From positions 65,920,850-65,984,849 of the forward strand of contig CM054113.1 in NCBI GenBank assembly GCA_028673005.1: DNA of 64,000 nucleotides. Direction: 5' to 3'. Positions 36,601 through 48,879 of this stretch are shown here, piece after piece. Position 1 is the stretch's first letter. The number at the start of each line of letters is the position of its first letter. Position numbers and translations under genes: made by a program. The notes beneath the pieces are model-generated. The model worked only from the letters and a program-made list of their open reading frames with translations. It was not told the origin of the DNA and did no database searches. The DNA is from Tanypteryx hageni. Its lineage: Eukaryota; Arthropoda; Insecta; Odonata; Petaluridae.

Positions 36601-39600
36601 TATTAAGCTTTCAATGGCTTGAATTTTCTAATCTAAAATTATTATTTTATGAGAGAATATAGTTACATTCATCCTTTTGTCCACTTTTTATCATCCAGAA
36701 CTGATTATTTTGAGAAAATTATGTTTGTAAAATTCTTTTGGATGTATCCCATTGGATCCAGTTCACTATTGCCAAAGAGCCTTCTTTATTTGTTTTAAAT
36801 TACGTAATTTCAGTTATGCTGATGTGCTGAAGCAAATGAAGAAGACTCAGTCTCAGGGAAAGGCAGGTGGTGGTGAAATTGTAGTTGCAGCCAAGGGGAA
36901 GTTCAGGAAGATGAAGGAAGAAGACAAGGAAGATGATGAGGAAGAAGAAGAAGAAGAGGAGGAAGAGAGATCAGTTGGAGGAATTACACAGGCAAATAAA
37001 GACGATGACAGTTGCAATCATATTGGCAGAGGAATTGAAGTAGATGATGATGAAACAGATCTTGAGGGAAGCCCTAGTCTACCAATGCCCTCAGCCTGGT
37101 CTTACAAGTCTTTATCTGGTTAGTGTTACCCTTTATTGCTTATATTTTGTAGTGTTTTGCTTATTTTTAATTCTTAAACAAAATAAAAGCTTTTGTCTCT
37201 TTCTAAGTAAGGATTGGTATAAAAATGCATTGAACTTATTACATTTTGCTAGTCTCTTTAAGTTTAAGAACTAATACATACAGGTAAACTCCATTACAGT
37301 GCGCTCTGTTAGAACGTGACATCCAGTACAATGCCGTCAGTCCATGGACTCCATTTTAACACGAAGTTCGTTATTACACTGCATCAAATTTGCGCAAGGG
37401 GAAAAAAGAAGTTTTTTTAATCGTATGTTTTCATTTTGCAACAACCACATATGGGATATAAGCTTCCTGCTTTGTCAGACAAATAACATATACATAATAC
37501 GTACAATATGTGTATGTGTACTGTATGAAGAGAAGCAAACGTTACAAAACAGTAACTTATTTGCCTTGCAGAGAAAACGTCAGTCACATTGATCACTTTA
37601 TCACTTCATTATTCTTTTGAATAAAATGTTGCAGCTTGCCTGCCTCCCGCTGTCTTTACTTTTACCTTTCGATGCAATGGACCCTCCTCAGTGCCCCGCT
37701 GGGTAAGGAAATCTGTTTATATCGCGGTCTGAAGTTATGGATCTCATTCACCATGTTGTAGTGGTTTACCTGTATTAGGCTAAGATGTCGAACTCGTGCT
37801 ATGTTGCTTTCATTTTATTCATTTCTTTAGATTTTTATGGTGCAAATGGTATTGCTGGACATTTGCTGTAGTCCGTGGACTTTTATACGTTAAAAACTAT
37901 TTGAATAGGGCTGTTTATATAAACATATTAATTAGTACAAAATTCACAATTTGTTAATATTTTTTATGTAAAATCATACTATAATAGAGCAAGTGTGACT
38001 TTTTCTTTTTGTCTGTCTGGAATCTGATTGGCTGCTGAGAAACTTCCTGATCGTAAATTTCAAATAAGAAGTTGACATATTTGTTTCAGAATTGAACCTA
38101 TTTTATAAATCAAATGTCTGGTTTAGAACATAACCTTATGATTTGAAGAATTTGTTTGTTTGTTTGTGCATTTATAACGCAACAACTACAGAATGTAGAA
38201 GCAAGATGAAGGTGCCATTTTAATCGCAATAAAAAGTTAAGCAAAATGGGAGGGTTTTTAAAGCGATTTGAACTACATTTTTCATTTTTTAAACGTTTTT
38301 CTCTTTTAATTTTTCCCATTTAAATAACATGGGAATGAGCATATTGATGGATTAACAATCTACTTGACAACCGTATTAACAATACCTAATATTAACTAAA
38401 AGAAATAATATATATCTAATATAACTAATGTAGGGAAGAAAGAAACACTAAGATTATTCAAAGAAGGGCAATCACCAAAAAAACTATAAATCTGGCTAAT
38501 TTTTTCCAAAGGTAATTGGAAGACAGTTTTAATATGCAATTTTAAGTGCTTTCGTTCTCTAAAAACTTTGTATGTATTCTGCATACTCTCTATATTTAGT
38601 AGACAGAAAAATATGTTTTTCATTAACATTGAAAATGAATAAAGTGAAATATATCTCCAAAGGTAAAATAAGAAAACTTCTATAATCATTCTTTAATTTA
38701 GACCAACATTTATAATCATTAACTCTTCCTCCCTTGAACATCTATATGTACGTTTGCTTTCTTTTCAACTGAACATTTGTATGCATCAGTTAAGCCAATT
38801 ATACTATATAATGCATACAAATTAGACCCACAAAATCAGCCTTTCCATGGGATAACGTATGGGTAAGCTAAACTTGAACATATCTTCAAATGTGTTTCTA
38901 CCGGTTGCATCCCTGCCCAAGTTTTTAATGTTTGTGGGATTCATGACCACATAATACTATGCAGTTTCTTCCACTGGAACTTAATTTGAGTGAAATAACT
39001 ATATTTTAAAAGTGATTCCATCAATTGTTTATATGATTATTTGTTAAAAAATACAGCCGCCTAATTTATCGATCAAGGATGCAGGAAAAATTTATTTCTT
39101 TGGGCAAAATATGGGAAGACAAGAAATATTGCATACGATGCACTATGATAAAAATTAACCTGGTTTCATTATTTGATTTTATTCTCAAATCTTCCTCAAT
39201 ATTTTTTGTTTTGACTTAAAAACCCGAGCAATGCTGGGTAATTTCAGCTAGTAATAAATATTTTAAGAAACTGCAAGAAAAATTTAATGACTTTACAAAG
39301 AACAGAAATAAATTCAAACCATAGCCTACTGATATTGGATATAGTCACGACAATTAAGAAAATAATAAGGAGCATTACTAAGACATAAGTAAGCTTAAAG
39401 TGTTTACAATATTCACTGGTAGGTGGTGTGCTGGTGGCAGCTAAAATATATAGTTTTTAAAATATCTCTTAAACAATGCATTATTTGTGAAAATGTTTTG
39501 AACAAACGTAGAAAATAAATTTTCCTGCAGCTTTTATTCCAATACTTTTTTACATTCATCAAATATTAAAGCAAATATTTCAAAAAATGGATGTGACAAG

Positions 39601-42600
39601 AGTAAACCCCCGCTTCTTGATTGACAGATTTTTACCGAAAGCTAATCAACTCTTGTCCCTTTAACAAAAATGTCAAATACGTATAAAATTTTGCAATGAC
39701 TTGATTAATAGTTTTTGAGTTAGAGCACCCACAAAATGTCTATCACATACACACACAGACAGACATCATCGAGAAAATAGTCTAAACATGTTCCGAGGAC
39801 CTCAAAATGTGTATTTCCGTTGAAATCTCGAAATCGATTTTCCTCATGAAAACAATACTTTTCCGTATACTATGTATGGGAAAAGTAAAAAGGAGGTCAA
39901 TAACAAAACCTTCGAACGGAAACTTAGAGAGATTCTCCTATTTCTCCTCTTTCTATTCAGTTGAAAAAGTTATGAGCAACTGACTCTAACCTACAGCATT
40001 CATTTTAGCTGTTGTCATATATGGGAGTATTGTCTAAGTTTTCCTCTGTATGTTTTATTATCCAAGAATCAAATAGCACTTTTTATTGAATAAGTTTTAA
40101 TCTTTACATCCTTTATTATTCAAAACTTTTTAAATAATAAAGAATGGTTTTTAGTTATTTGACATTCATTTGAGCCTGAATAGGAATGCTATTTATTTCA
40201 AAGAAAATTATGTAACTTTGTAATTAACTCCATAAGGTCGACGAGGGAAAGCTGTGCCAAGGATGCAAAGCAATGTTGATACATGGGACCGCATGCATGG
40301 AATGGGATCTGACACCACATCAGTCGATTCTCAAGTAACCTCCCAAACAACGGTAAGTTGAAAACTGACTAAGGAGAAGACGGTGCTCAAAGTATTACCA
40401 AAATTACAAAGTATTGACTATACTATTGATCTATTCCATGCTTAGAATTTGTTAGATTTATTTGCTGAAATTTTGTTATGAACTAGTGAACTTAAAGTAG
40501 GGTGCATGCTGATATTAATAAACTGTTACTTAGTATGCATGTAATTTTCTTATTTTTGTTCCTTCCGAAACATTTTACCATCTACAACAGATGCTCAGAA
40601 ATAATGTTTGAATTTTTACCATAGTTCATTAATTAATGTTACCTTATTTTCATAATTTTATGTTCGAGTTGATATTCATTTGTCATGTTTTTGCTTGAAG
40701 GGTCAACTGCCTGCGATGGGACAACCTGCAACTAAATGTTCCACCAGTAGCGTAGAAGGTGTAGGCATAAGAAGACATGAAGAGGCAGAGGAAGACATTA
40801 GGGGAGTTGGCACCAGCATGAATAGTGGAGAGTTGCTTACTCTGGTTACGAGTGTTGCTGCACCTACTTCATCAGTTGCCCTTGCAGTTGCAGCTCACCC
40901 ATCCATATCATTGGCTGATCACCACCATCACCAACAGGTACAAGTTTTTTACTTTTTAACTGATAATGTCATTTGTAGTGGAAGAATGTGGAGAAGTCAT
41001 AATATTTCAGGTCTTGTTTATAATGGTTCTTTATGCTTTAATAATAATATACCATAATGTAAACTTTTCATTTACATTTGAATTCTTTTACCAGCACAAT
41101 GGTGGTTTCTGAGTTTGATCAATTAGAAATCTAAAGGATTCCTCTCATTGATAGGATCTACCTTCTAATCATTGCAATCTGGCTTTGCCCCTAGATAACT
41201 TAAGCATAAACATAAAAATATAATGTACTCTTTCAACATCATTCTCCAGAAATATATGCATCATGTCAATGTAATGCCGACATAAGTCATAAACTAAAAT
41301 ACGAGGCAATAAAATTACATACATACATATAACTAGTACTTACATTAAAATGATCTTTGCAGACAAATGCAGTTGTACGTTCTGATATATCTGATGCGTA
41401 TCTCCTCATGGCTTTCAACCACAATATTCTCCGCTTCTTATTTCTTCCCAAGGAGCTCGGTAGCGTGAAGAAAAATTTTCCCGGGGTTTTAATCATTGTA
41501 TTTAAGCATTGAGGTACCAGACAATACTTATAACTCTTCTTAAGTTCCATATTCTCCATTTTAGCTATGATATCAGGCAAAGCAACAGGACGAAGTAGCA
41601 AAACCACGTGCTTTCAGCACGGTCGTATGTTTAAACAATTGGCATGCAATGACGTCATGTACCCCTTACTACTCTCTCCAACCAGGATGCCATTTTTGTG
41701 GGATATTTAAAAGAGTTATTGAAATATTTTTTTTTGCATAATGAAGACAATTTAACAAAAAAGTATTCTCAGGGAGTAATTAAGTTTATTACAAAGAATT
41801 TTTAAAAAACATAATTAAATATTTTGACAGTCCCCCATTGTATTTATGTCACAGTAAAGCTGTTTCACTGCTCATTTGACATATAGCCATGAAATTAAGA
41901 AACAATGGAGAGTGCTAAAATCTTTCTCTTAAAGTCTTTTCTGGACCATACCTATCCAAGTATCTGGCCTAGCCCTGTTTACACTATGACGAAACGTTCC
42001 CAGGACAAGTCCAAGGACAAGTTCTGGGACTCGTCACCTGACATCATGTAAGCCAATCAAATTAAAATAGTTTTCAAATAAACTTATAGAACTAGTAACG
42101 TAGAGTATTTCTTTTCTATACATTTTTATCATAGGAGTAGCCATTATCAAGAAAATTGATAGTAGCTCAATAACTTTGGCTAAGATTAATAAAGGTGAAG
42201 TACTCCTTTAGCCAAACAATTAGAGGAGTACTTCACCTTTATTATCAAGAAAATTGAACAAGAAAGTCGTTATTTGCTTTGAACTTAGAAAAATTCATGC
42301 ATAGCTACCCAGTTGTTGTCAACGTAAGTAATCTTATTGGTTACTGAAGTAAATAAGATCTGCTATAATTACAAAATACATTTAATTCCTTATGCATGCA
42401 TGATAAAATTTTGTAAACAGAAGGAAATGGATTATCTACGGCAAAGAAAAGAACATAAATGTAAATATTATTACTGAATTCAAGTGTGGTATGTTTTAAA
42501 TAATTTTTGATTGTTCGGTCGATTAAAGCTGATTAGAAAATAAATTGAATCTTTCCCTAGAATCATTTCTGTTATATCATTTTGCAGTATCTAGTCATAA

Positions 42601-45600
42601 CAATTACGTAATATGTTAATTGATAAACCAACTAAGGGGGGAGGAGAAATTTTTAATAGACAAAGATACAATCGGGCCATGGTGTTTTGCTGTTTTATGG
42701 TGTGTGTTTGGTCAAATTATATCGTATAGTTTCACAAAACACGCCTATTTGTGATAGACTACACTTTCCTAACATTTCTTATTTCCATCAAAAACTTCAA
42801 ATGTCCATTACTCCTTTATTATTGAGAATAGGCAAAATGATTACTCTTTATTTTCGACTTGTAATGACTTCCCCTAAACATAGGTGAAGTATCGACCTCA
42901 CATCGCAGGACACCCTGTATACAATGTCATATCTACACTTTTATTGAACAAAATGGGACAATATTTTCTGTGATGATTAAGAATAAAAGTGGTTTAACTC
43001 AAAAATTTATAAGATTTATATAGTATCTTTTAAAAAATAAGAAACAATATTTATTTCAAATTTTCAGTCGAGATATGAAAAAGTTGACCCATGAGAAACT
43101 TTTTCCCTATAGGTTTAGAGGAGTACTTCCAGCAAGTGAAATGCATAGAAACGTAAAATATTTTTTGAAAAAGATTGCATACCAATAAATTTAATAGTTT
43201 TCACATACTGAGAAATATATGAAAGAGTAGGTGTGCTACCTCTTCTCTCCAAAGATTTGTGCATGATGTAAGATAGTATAAAATATATACCGTATTTAAT
43301 CGATTGTAAGCCGACTTTTTTTTACCTTTTCACCATCTCAGAAATTGCCACTCGTCTTAGAATCGGTGTCAAATAAAATAGTAATTGAATTTATTTCTTC
43401 AGTTACATTATAATGCAAGATATAAGCGTTTTAAAGAATACGCAAACTATCTACTATAAAGAAGAATAAAAATGACCGAATAACTAAGACGAAATAAATT
43501 ACGTAAATAATAAGAGGCGCGTCAAAGTTGTAATAATTGTGGTGGCAGTGCACGTATTCGTAGGCTTTCACACTCCCCCTCCACTAACTAAAATATTTCA
43601 TTGTAGTGTCACCAACTTGACGTATTTTCCGCTAAATCTAGCTTTTTATCTAGATACCGTCTGGGGATTAGAAAAATGTAAGCTAGGGGATAGCGGATTT
43701 TTCGACTTAATTTTCACCAAATTGATGTTTCAGGTTTTTTTTTTAAATAAATAATTTTATCGTTAAATGTAACAAAATAAGTACTTACAAGTTTATAATG
43801 TTAAACATGCGACGATTTCTCCCGGTTTTTCAATTAAATAATGGACGCATCATTCATCAAATAAATAGTATTCTTAAACTACCTTCCTCGTATTTTATAG
43901 TCATTACCACTTTCCACTCATTACATTGATAAAGCTATTAAGTATTCTTTCAATACTGTTTCAAATTCGCAAACATACATCATGTATACAAACTCCGGTG
44001 TTGACAACACTGTTTAAGTGTCTTGTGAGTGTGTCCTGTGATTCCCGAGTGAAATATTTCGTTTCGTTGTGAACATCCTCGCGGCAAGTGTAAACTTCTT
44101 ATTTCTTAGAGAGTTTTTCGGTTTTTAATTACCCCATGATGGGACGAACGCATTACTCTGCGAACTTTAAGAGGAACGTTATTGCCTATGCAGAAGAGAC
44201 ATCTAATCTTGCAGCACAACGGCGCTTTGGGATTGATGAATCAAATGTTAGACGCTGGAGGAGAGATAAAGAGAAGTTACTTAAGTGTTCAAGCTAAAGA
44301 AAAACATTTGGAGGCCCCAAGCAAGGACGTTACCATGAATTGGAGGAGATACTTAATAACTTTGTGATTGATCAACGAAATAACTGTTTGCCAGTGAACT
44401 CCGAGATTATACAAACAAAAGCTCGTGAAATTGCTCGAGAACATAAAATTAGTAGAAGTGAGTGTAAATTTAGTCGGCACTGGGTACAGCTGTTTATGAA
44501 ACGATGGGGACTTGTTCTTCGTCGTCGTACATCAATCGCCCAAAAACTGCCAGCTGATTACGAAGAGAAACTAATTTCCTTTCAACGTTATGTTATGAAT
44601 TTGAGAAGGGAGAAGAACTACCTGCTCGGTCAAATTGGAAATGCTGACCAAACTCCTGTGTACTTCGATATGCCTGCAAACTACACAGTAGAGCAGAAAG
44701 GCAAAAAAGAGGTAAAAATACTTACAGCTGGATACGAAAAACAACGTGTGACGGTAATGTTGGCTTGCACGGCAGATGGCTATAAACTTCCGCCGTACGT
44801 AATATTTAAACGTAAGAATATGCCAAAAAATGAATCATTTTCCAGAAACATGATAGTGCGGACAAATGAAAAAGGTTGGATGACAGGAGATATGGTTAAA
44901 GAGTGGATTGACATCGTTTGGCAACGTCGTCCAGGTGCGCTCTTATGGCAGCCCAACCTTTTAGTTCTTGATGCCTATGCAGGCCACCGAAATGATAACA
45001 CAAAGAAAAAGTTCCAACAATGTGGCACTGATTTGGCCATAATTCCAGGTGGACTGACTTCTTTATTGCAGCCGCTCGATGTTTGTATTAACAAACCTTT
45101 CAAAGACAAAATTCGAAATTACTAGGCGGACTGGTTGAACAGTAAAGACCGTATACTTACACCTTCTGGACGTGTTAAAAGAGCGAGCCTGTCTGAGATT
45201 ACATCCTGGGTTGCCGCTGCATGGAATGGCATTCCGAGTGATCTGATTGTACGTTCATTCAAAAAGTGTTCCATTACAAACTCACTCGATGGCACACAAG
45301 ATGACGTTTTGTGGGATGAGGAGAGTGAAAAAGAGTCGTCGTGTGAAGATATATTTTAGTAAAAAATATGTTAATGTTGTTGCAATTTCAGTTTTTAATC
45401 TTTATTTAATTACGAACTGAAAATCCGCCACATTCATACTTGTTGGAATATCGAGATAAATAGTCCTAATTGACCAAAAATATTTTTTTTTCCTTGCGTG
45501 GACTTGTGAAAAGTGAGGGTCGGCTTAGATTCAGTGTCGGCTTATAATCGATTAAATACGGTATTTAACAAATGTAATGCTTTACGTAATTCCTCAAAAA

Positions 45601-48600
45601 ATTTCATAAAAATCACTATTAAGGAAGCACTAGAAACAATTGCCAAAAGTGGTTTCCTCCATCATAACTGGGCAAGAAGCCCTGGAACCAAGAGCACCAG
45701 TGTAAACATTGAACTTTGTTCATGGACAGTGTTCACTGAACTCAGCCCCCAGGACATATTCCGGAACATAGTGTAAACAGGTCTTTATAAATCATCTTTC
45801 ATTTTATTTTAATAAATTCAAGAGTTAGTTTTTACATCAAAATTTCCTTTATGAAATTCTATACTTGTATACTTGTCAAGTGAAATCTAAAAGAATAAAA
45901 ACATGCAATAAAGCATTTATTTAAATAATTTTTCTTAGTTTCTTTTATGATTCAGTTGATAGACTTAAAAGAATCGAACCAAGAGATGTATTTCAAAGAT
46001 GAAAGTAATAGAATAATTAATCTTCCTGATTTTTTCTCACATGCAGCTCATCTCAACTTTTCCACTTTAACCGAATTGCTTTCAGTTATTTTGAATCTTC
46101 TGAGCAGTGCCATTCCTTCTTTCAGATGATGCAGAACCAAATGGTGCATGGATCAGCTTCTTGCCTAGAAGTGGAGGGGAGAGAGAAGGTGCAGCAACAG
46201 GTGGCAGCGCAGCCCTCACCACAGCAGCCCCAGTATTTGACTGCGATTCCTGCAGCTGCCGTATTGGCCAGCTTACCACTCACACCACTCTATCCACACA
46301 CTGTAACCACCAATACTGCCTTCCATCCATCCACCCCAGTTTCAACAGTTGAGGTAAGGACATATGATTATAATTTTTTGTTGAACTTAGTGCAGAGAAA
46401 CTTAAATGAAATCTTCTATTTGTTATCAGTCTTCAGAATAGTTTATAGCCAAAATGGATTGATTCCTTTGAGGTTACGGTTAATCAGGCTTAGAAAATTA
46501 TTTTTACAAGTAAAGAAAACATATTTTGGAATAAAAAGTGATTTTAAGGCATACGATGTAATTGTTAAGCTATCTGAAATGTAGCTGGGGCAACTATGAA
46601 TAAATTATTCAAAATTATGGTTAAATAGATTTCAAATCAGGGAATTTTGAAACTTGAAGGTTTCTTCTTCTATCTACTCAATTAGATTGAACTGTCAAAG
46701 ATAGAAAAATCAAAAGAAAAATACCTAATAATCATTTGAAAATTTTAACTTGAAGAATAACTTTCCAAATAGTTGGTTTGGAAGCAAGGATGCTGAATTT
46801 AGATGTAACAGAAAGGTTTCTATACAATTTTTTAATCTTACTTATTATTATATCCATATCTGCATCTTTAGCATATTTATTAATGTTTTTCATCATTAAC
46901 TTTAGATCCAGATTAGATATAATAAAATATAAAGTGAAAATGCCCAAAAACTTTGTAGATTAACATTTATAATATATATATATATATAATATTGTCTTTT
47001 TATTAACATTTTTTACTGGGCTGCAGAATGTTTCCTTTAAATATAAAGTTTCTATTCATTAATTAATAATGACTTACATTACTGATGATATATCATTATA
47101 ACTTTTTGTCTTACAGTTGTTTCCTCAGCAGCCTACTCAGCAACATCCACAACCTCAATCACAACAAGCCACTCCCTTGCTCCAAAACCAAGGCATGCAC
47201 CAGCCATTGCAACCCCAGCAGCAGTCAGTTGCGCCATTATTGTTGCAGCAGACTTTACAACCTCAACAATCCCAGCAACACCATCACCTTGTGATGACTT
47301 GTGCCCAAAGTGCCATGCAAGAGAGACTTCAGCGTAAACACGCTGCGCTCCAGCGCCTAATTGTGCAGCAACAGGAAGAACTCAGGAGAGTGTCGGAGCA
47401 GCTGGTGATGGCTCGCTATGGACTGTTTCCCGTCGAAGGAGAAGATGGAAACTCTGCAGCTGGGGCACACCAGTTAATTTCATCCCAGGATCCGCAGCTT
47501 CACTCAATGCAGGTAATACTAGTTCAACAGAGAATTATCGAGCTTGTCTTACGGCTGAAAAAATTCAAGAACAAGCTCTTAAAAAAGTAGTTATCTCAGG
47601 TATCTCCAATTGCCACAAAAAGGTTATGTGGCTATTGGAGATACCTGAGATTAGTACGGCCTCCGTAGAGGGATGGCTAGAGCATCTGGGTTCGAATCCC
47701 ACCTTGGTCATGGTTGTTTGGATTGTCTTTGTTATTTACATTGTTAACCCAGTCTACTGTAACTGGTGTCATGCTATAAGTAGATTTCCTTGGAAATAAA
47801 TAAAAATAAACAATAATAGTACAGTGTGTCCTCGATTAACCTCATTAATTTGCTTCAGAAAATCGCAACATAGAGCAATATAACTTTAACTGAATCGATT
47901 TTTCTCGTAAGAACCCATGTTATGCAGTATAATTGGTTCCAAAACCTCAGGGTTCCAAGCCTCTTGAAACACAAATAGATGTTATATACTGTATTTTATG
48001 GAGCTTTATGGTACTTCATATGATATGAATGGTATCAGAACATATAAATCAATATAAAATCATTATTAACATAGAAATGGTATAAAATTAACAAATAATA
48101 TGACAACTTCATTTCAACACATCCAAAATCAGAAAAGGCTATATTTGACGATAGAACATCTAGAGGCAAGAGAAAAGAACTACGTAATACCAATCCGGCA
48201 AAATGTAGTCATACAATCTATAGAGAACGATGAGTTTTTACTAGAAAGTTTATAGAGAGCCACGAACACTTCTGTAAACGCGTGTTCATGAATTGACATT
48301 GCTAGAAAAGAAATGCAACAAAAAATTATTCCTTGCACCAGTTACTGTATAATTAATTAAAATCTACCATAATAGAGATAAATAAAACATTTATTTAGTT
48401 GTTTTTATTAAACTGTGAGTCCCATTAGGCCCAAAGAAGGATAACCACTCCATAGAGCCAAAGCTGATAGACAGTGTTGCCAATTATTTTTTCCAGTAAG
48501 TTGCTACTAGTTGGTCGCTAGAAATTTGCTAGAGAATAAACAATAGTGCTCTCTGCATCTGAATATGAAAACCTGTTATATTAGGTCATAGATTGTTTTG

Positions 48601-48837
48601 TAACTTACGTTTAACGCAAAATGTGTGGCAAAAATAAAATTTTGGGACTTTTGAAAATATGGTAGTTATCTTAGGAGAAAATATTTTCTGAATATGATTT
48701 AGGTGAATGTAGTTCCAGCAAATTTTAGCCATAGGAATATAGTTGACATGCATATATAATATAGTAAGTAACTCGTGCTTTCCGACAAAAACTTTCTTCC
48801 CTGATTGATTAATCTTCACTTTATTTTGAACTAGCAG

Positions 48838-48879
<42 letters not shown>

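Larger units (their letters stand above)
37119..40236 (+). other. Clk intron 10
   Basis: 3.1 kb with a Tigger-type MITE (37281-37772) and a retroposon-like tail near 39650-39790. The remainder is AT-rich with no supported gene. Confidence 0.6.
41974..45781. mobile_element. Inverted-repeat element hosting the pogo insertion
   Basis: Both ends carry a 15-bp perfect inverted repeat, CCTGTTTACACTATG, followed on each side by a CCAGGAC/TCCTGGG motif. No target duplication was identified and no transposase is seen. Without the pogo insert it would be about 1.5 kb. Confidence 0.5.
40938..46125 (+). other. Clk intron 12, loaded with transposons
   Basis: 5.2 kb, containing an antisense THAP exon (41344-41607) and an inverted-repeat element (41974-45781) with an inserted pogo transposon (43290-45561). 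Confidence 0.8.

Noticed and set aside
44182..44367. 61-residue frame starting [12 protein letters not shown]
   Set aside because: It is a shifted frame over the pogo transposase N-terminus. The HTH motifs are in the frame starting at 44136.
46354..46584. Extension of the exon-13 frame past 46353
   Set aside because: A consensus GTAAGG donor lies at 46354, composition drops to intron-like, and the next exon joins in phase. It could be a retained-intron isoform, but nothing supports that.
47689..47700. Possible tRNA gene (GGTTCGAATCCC)
   Set aside because: Only the box-B part fits. No acceptor stem or anticodon arm can be formed, and an A-rich tail follows, so SINE is the better reading.
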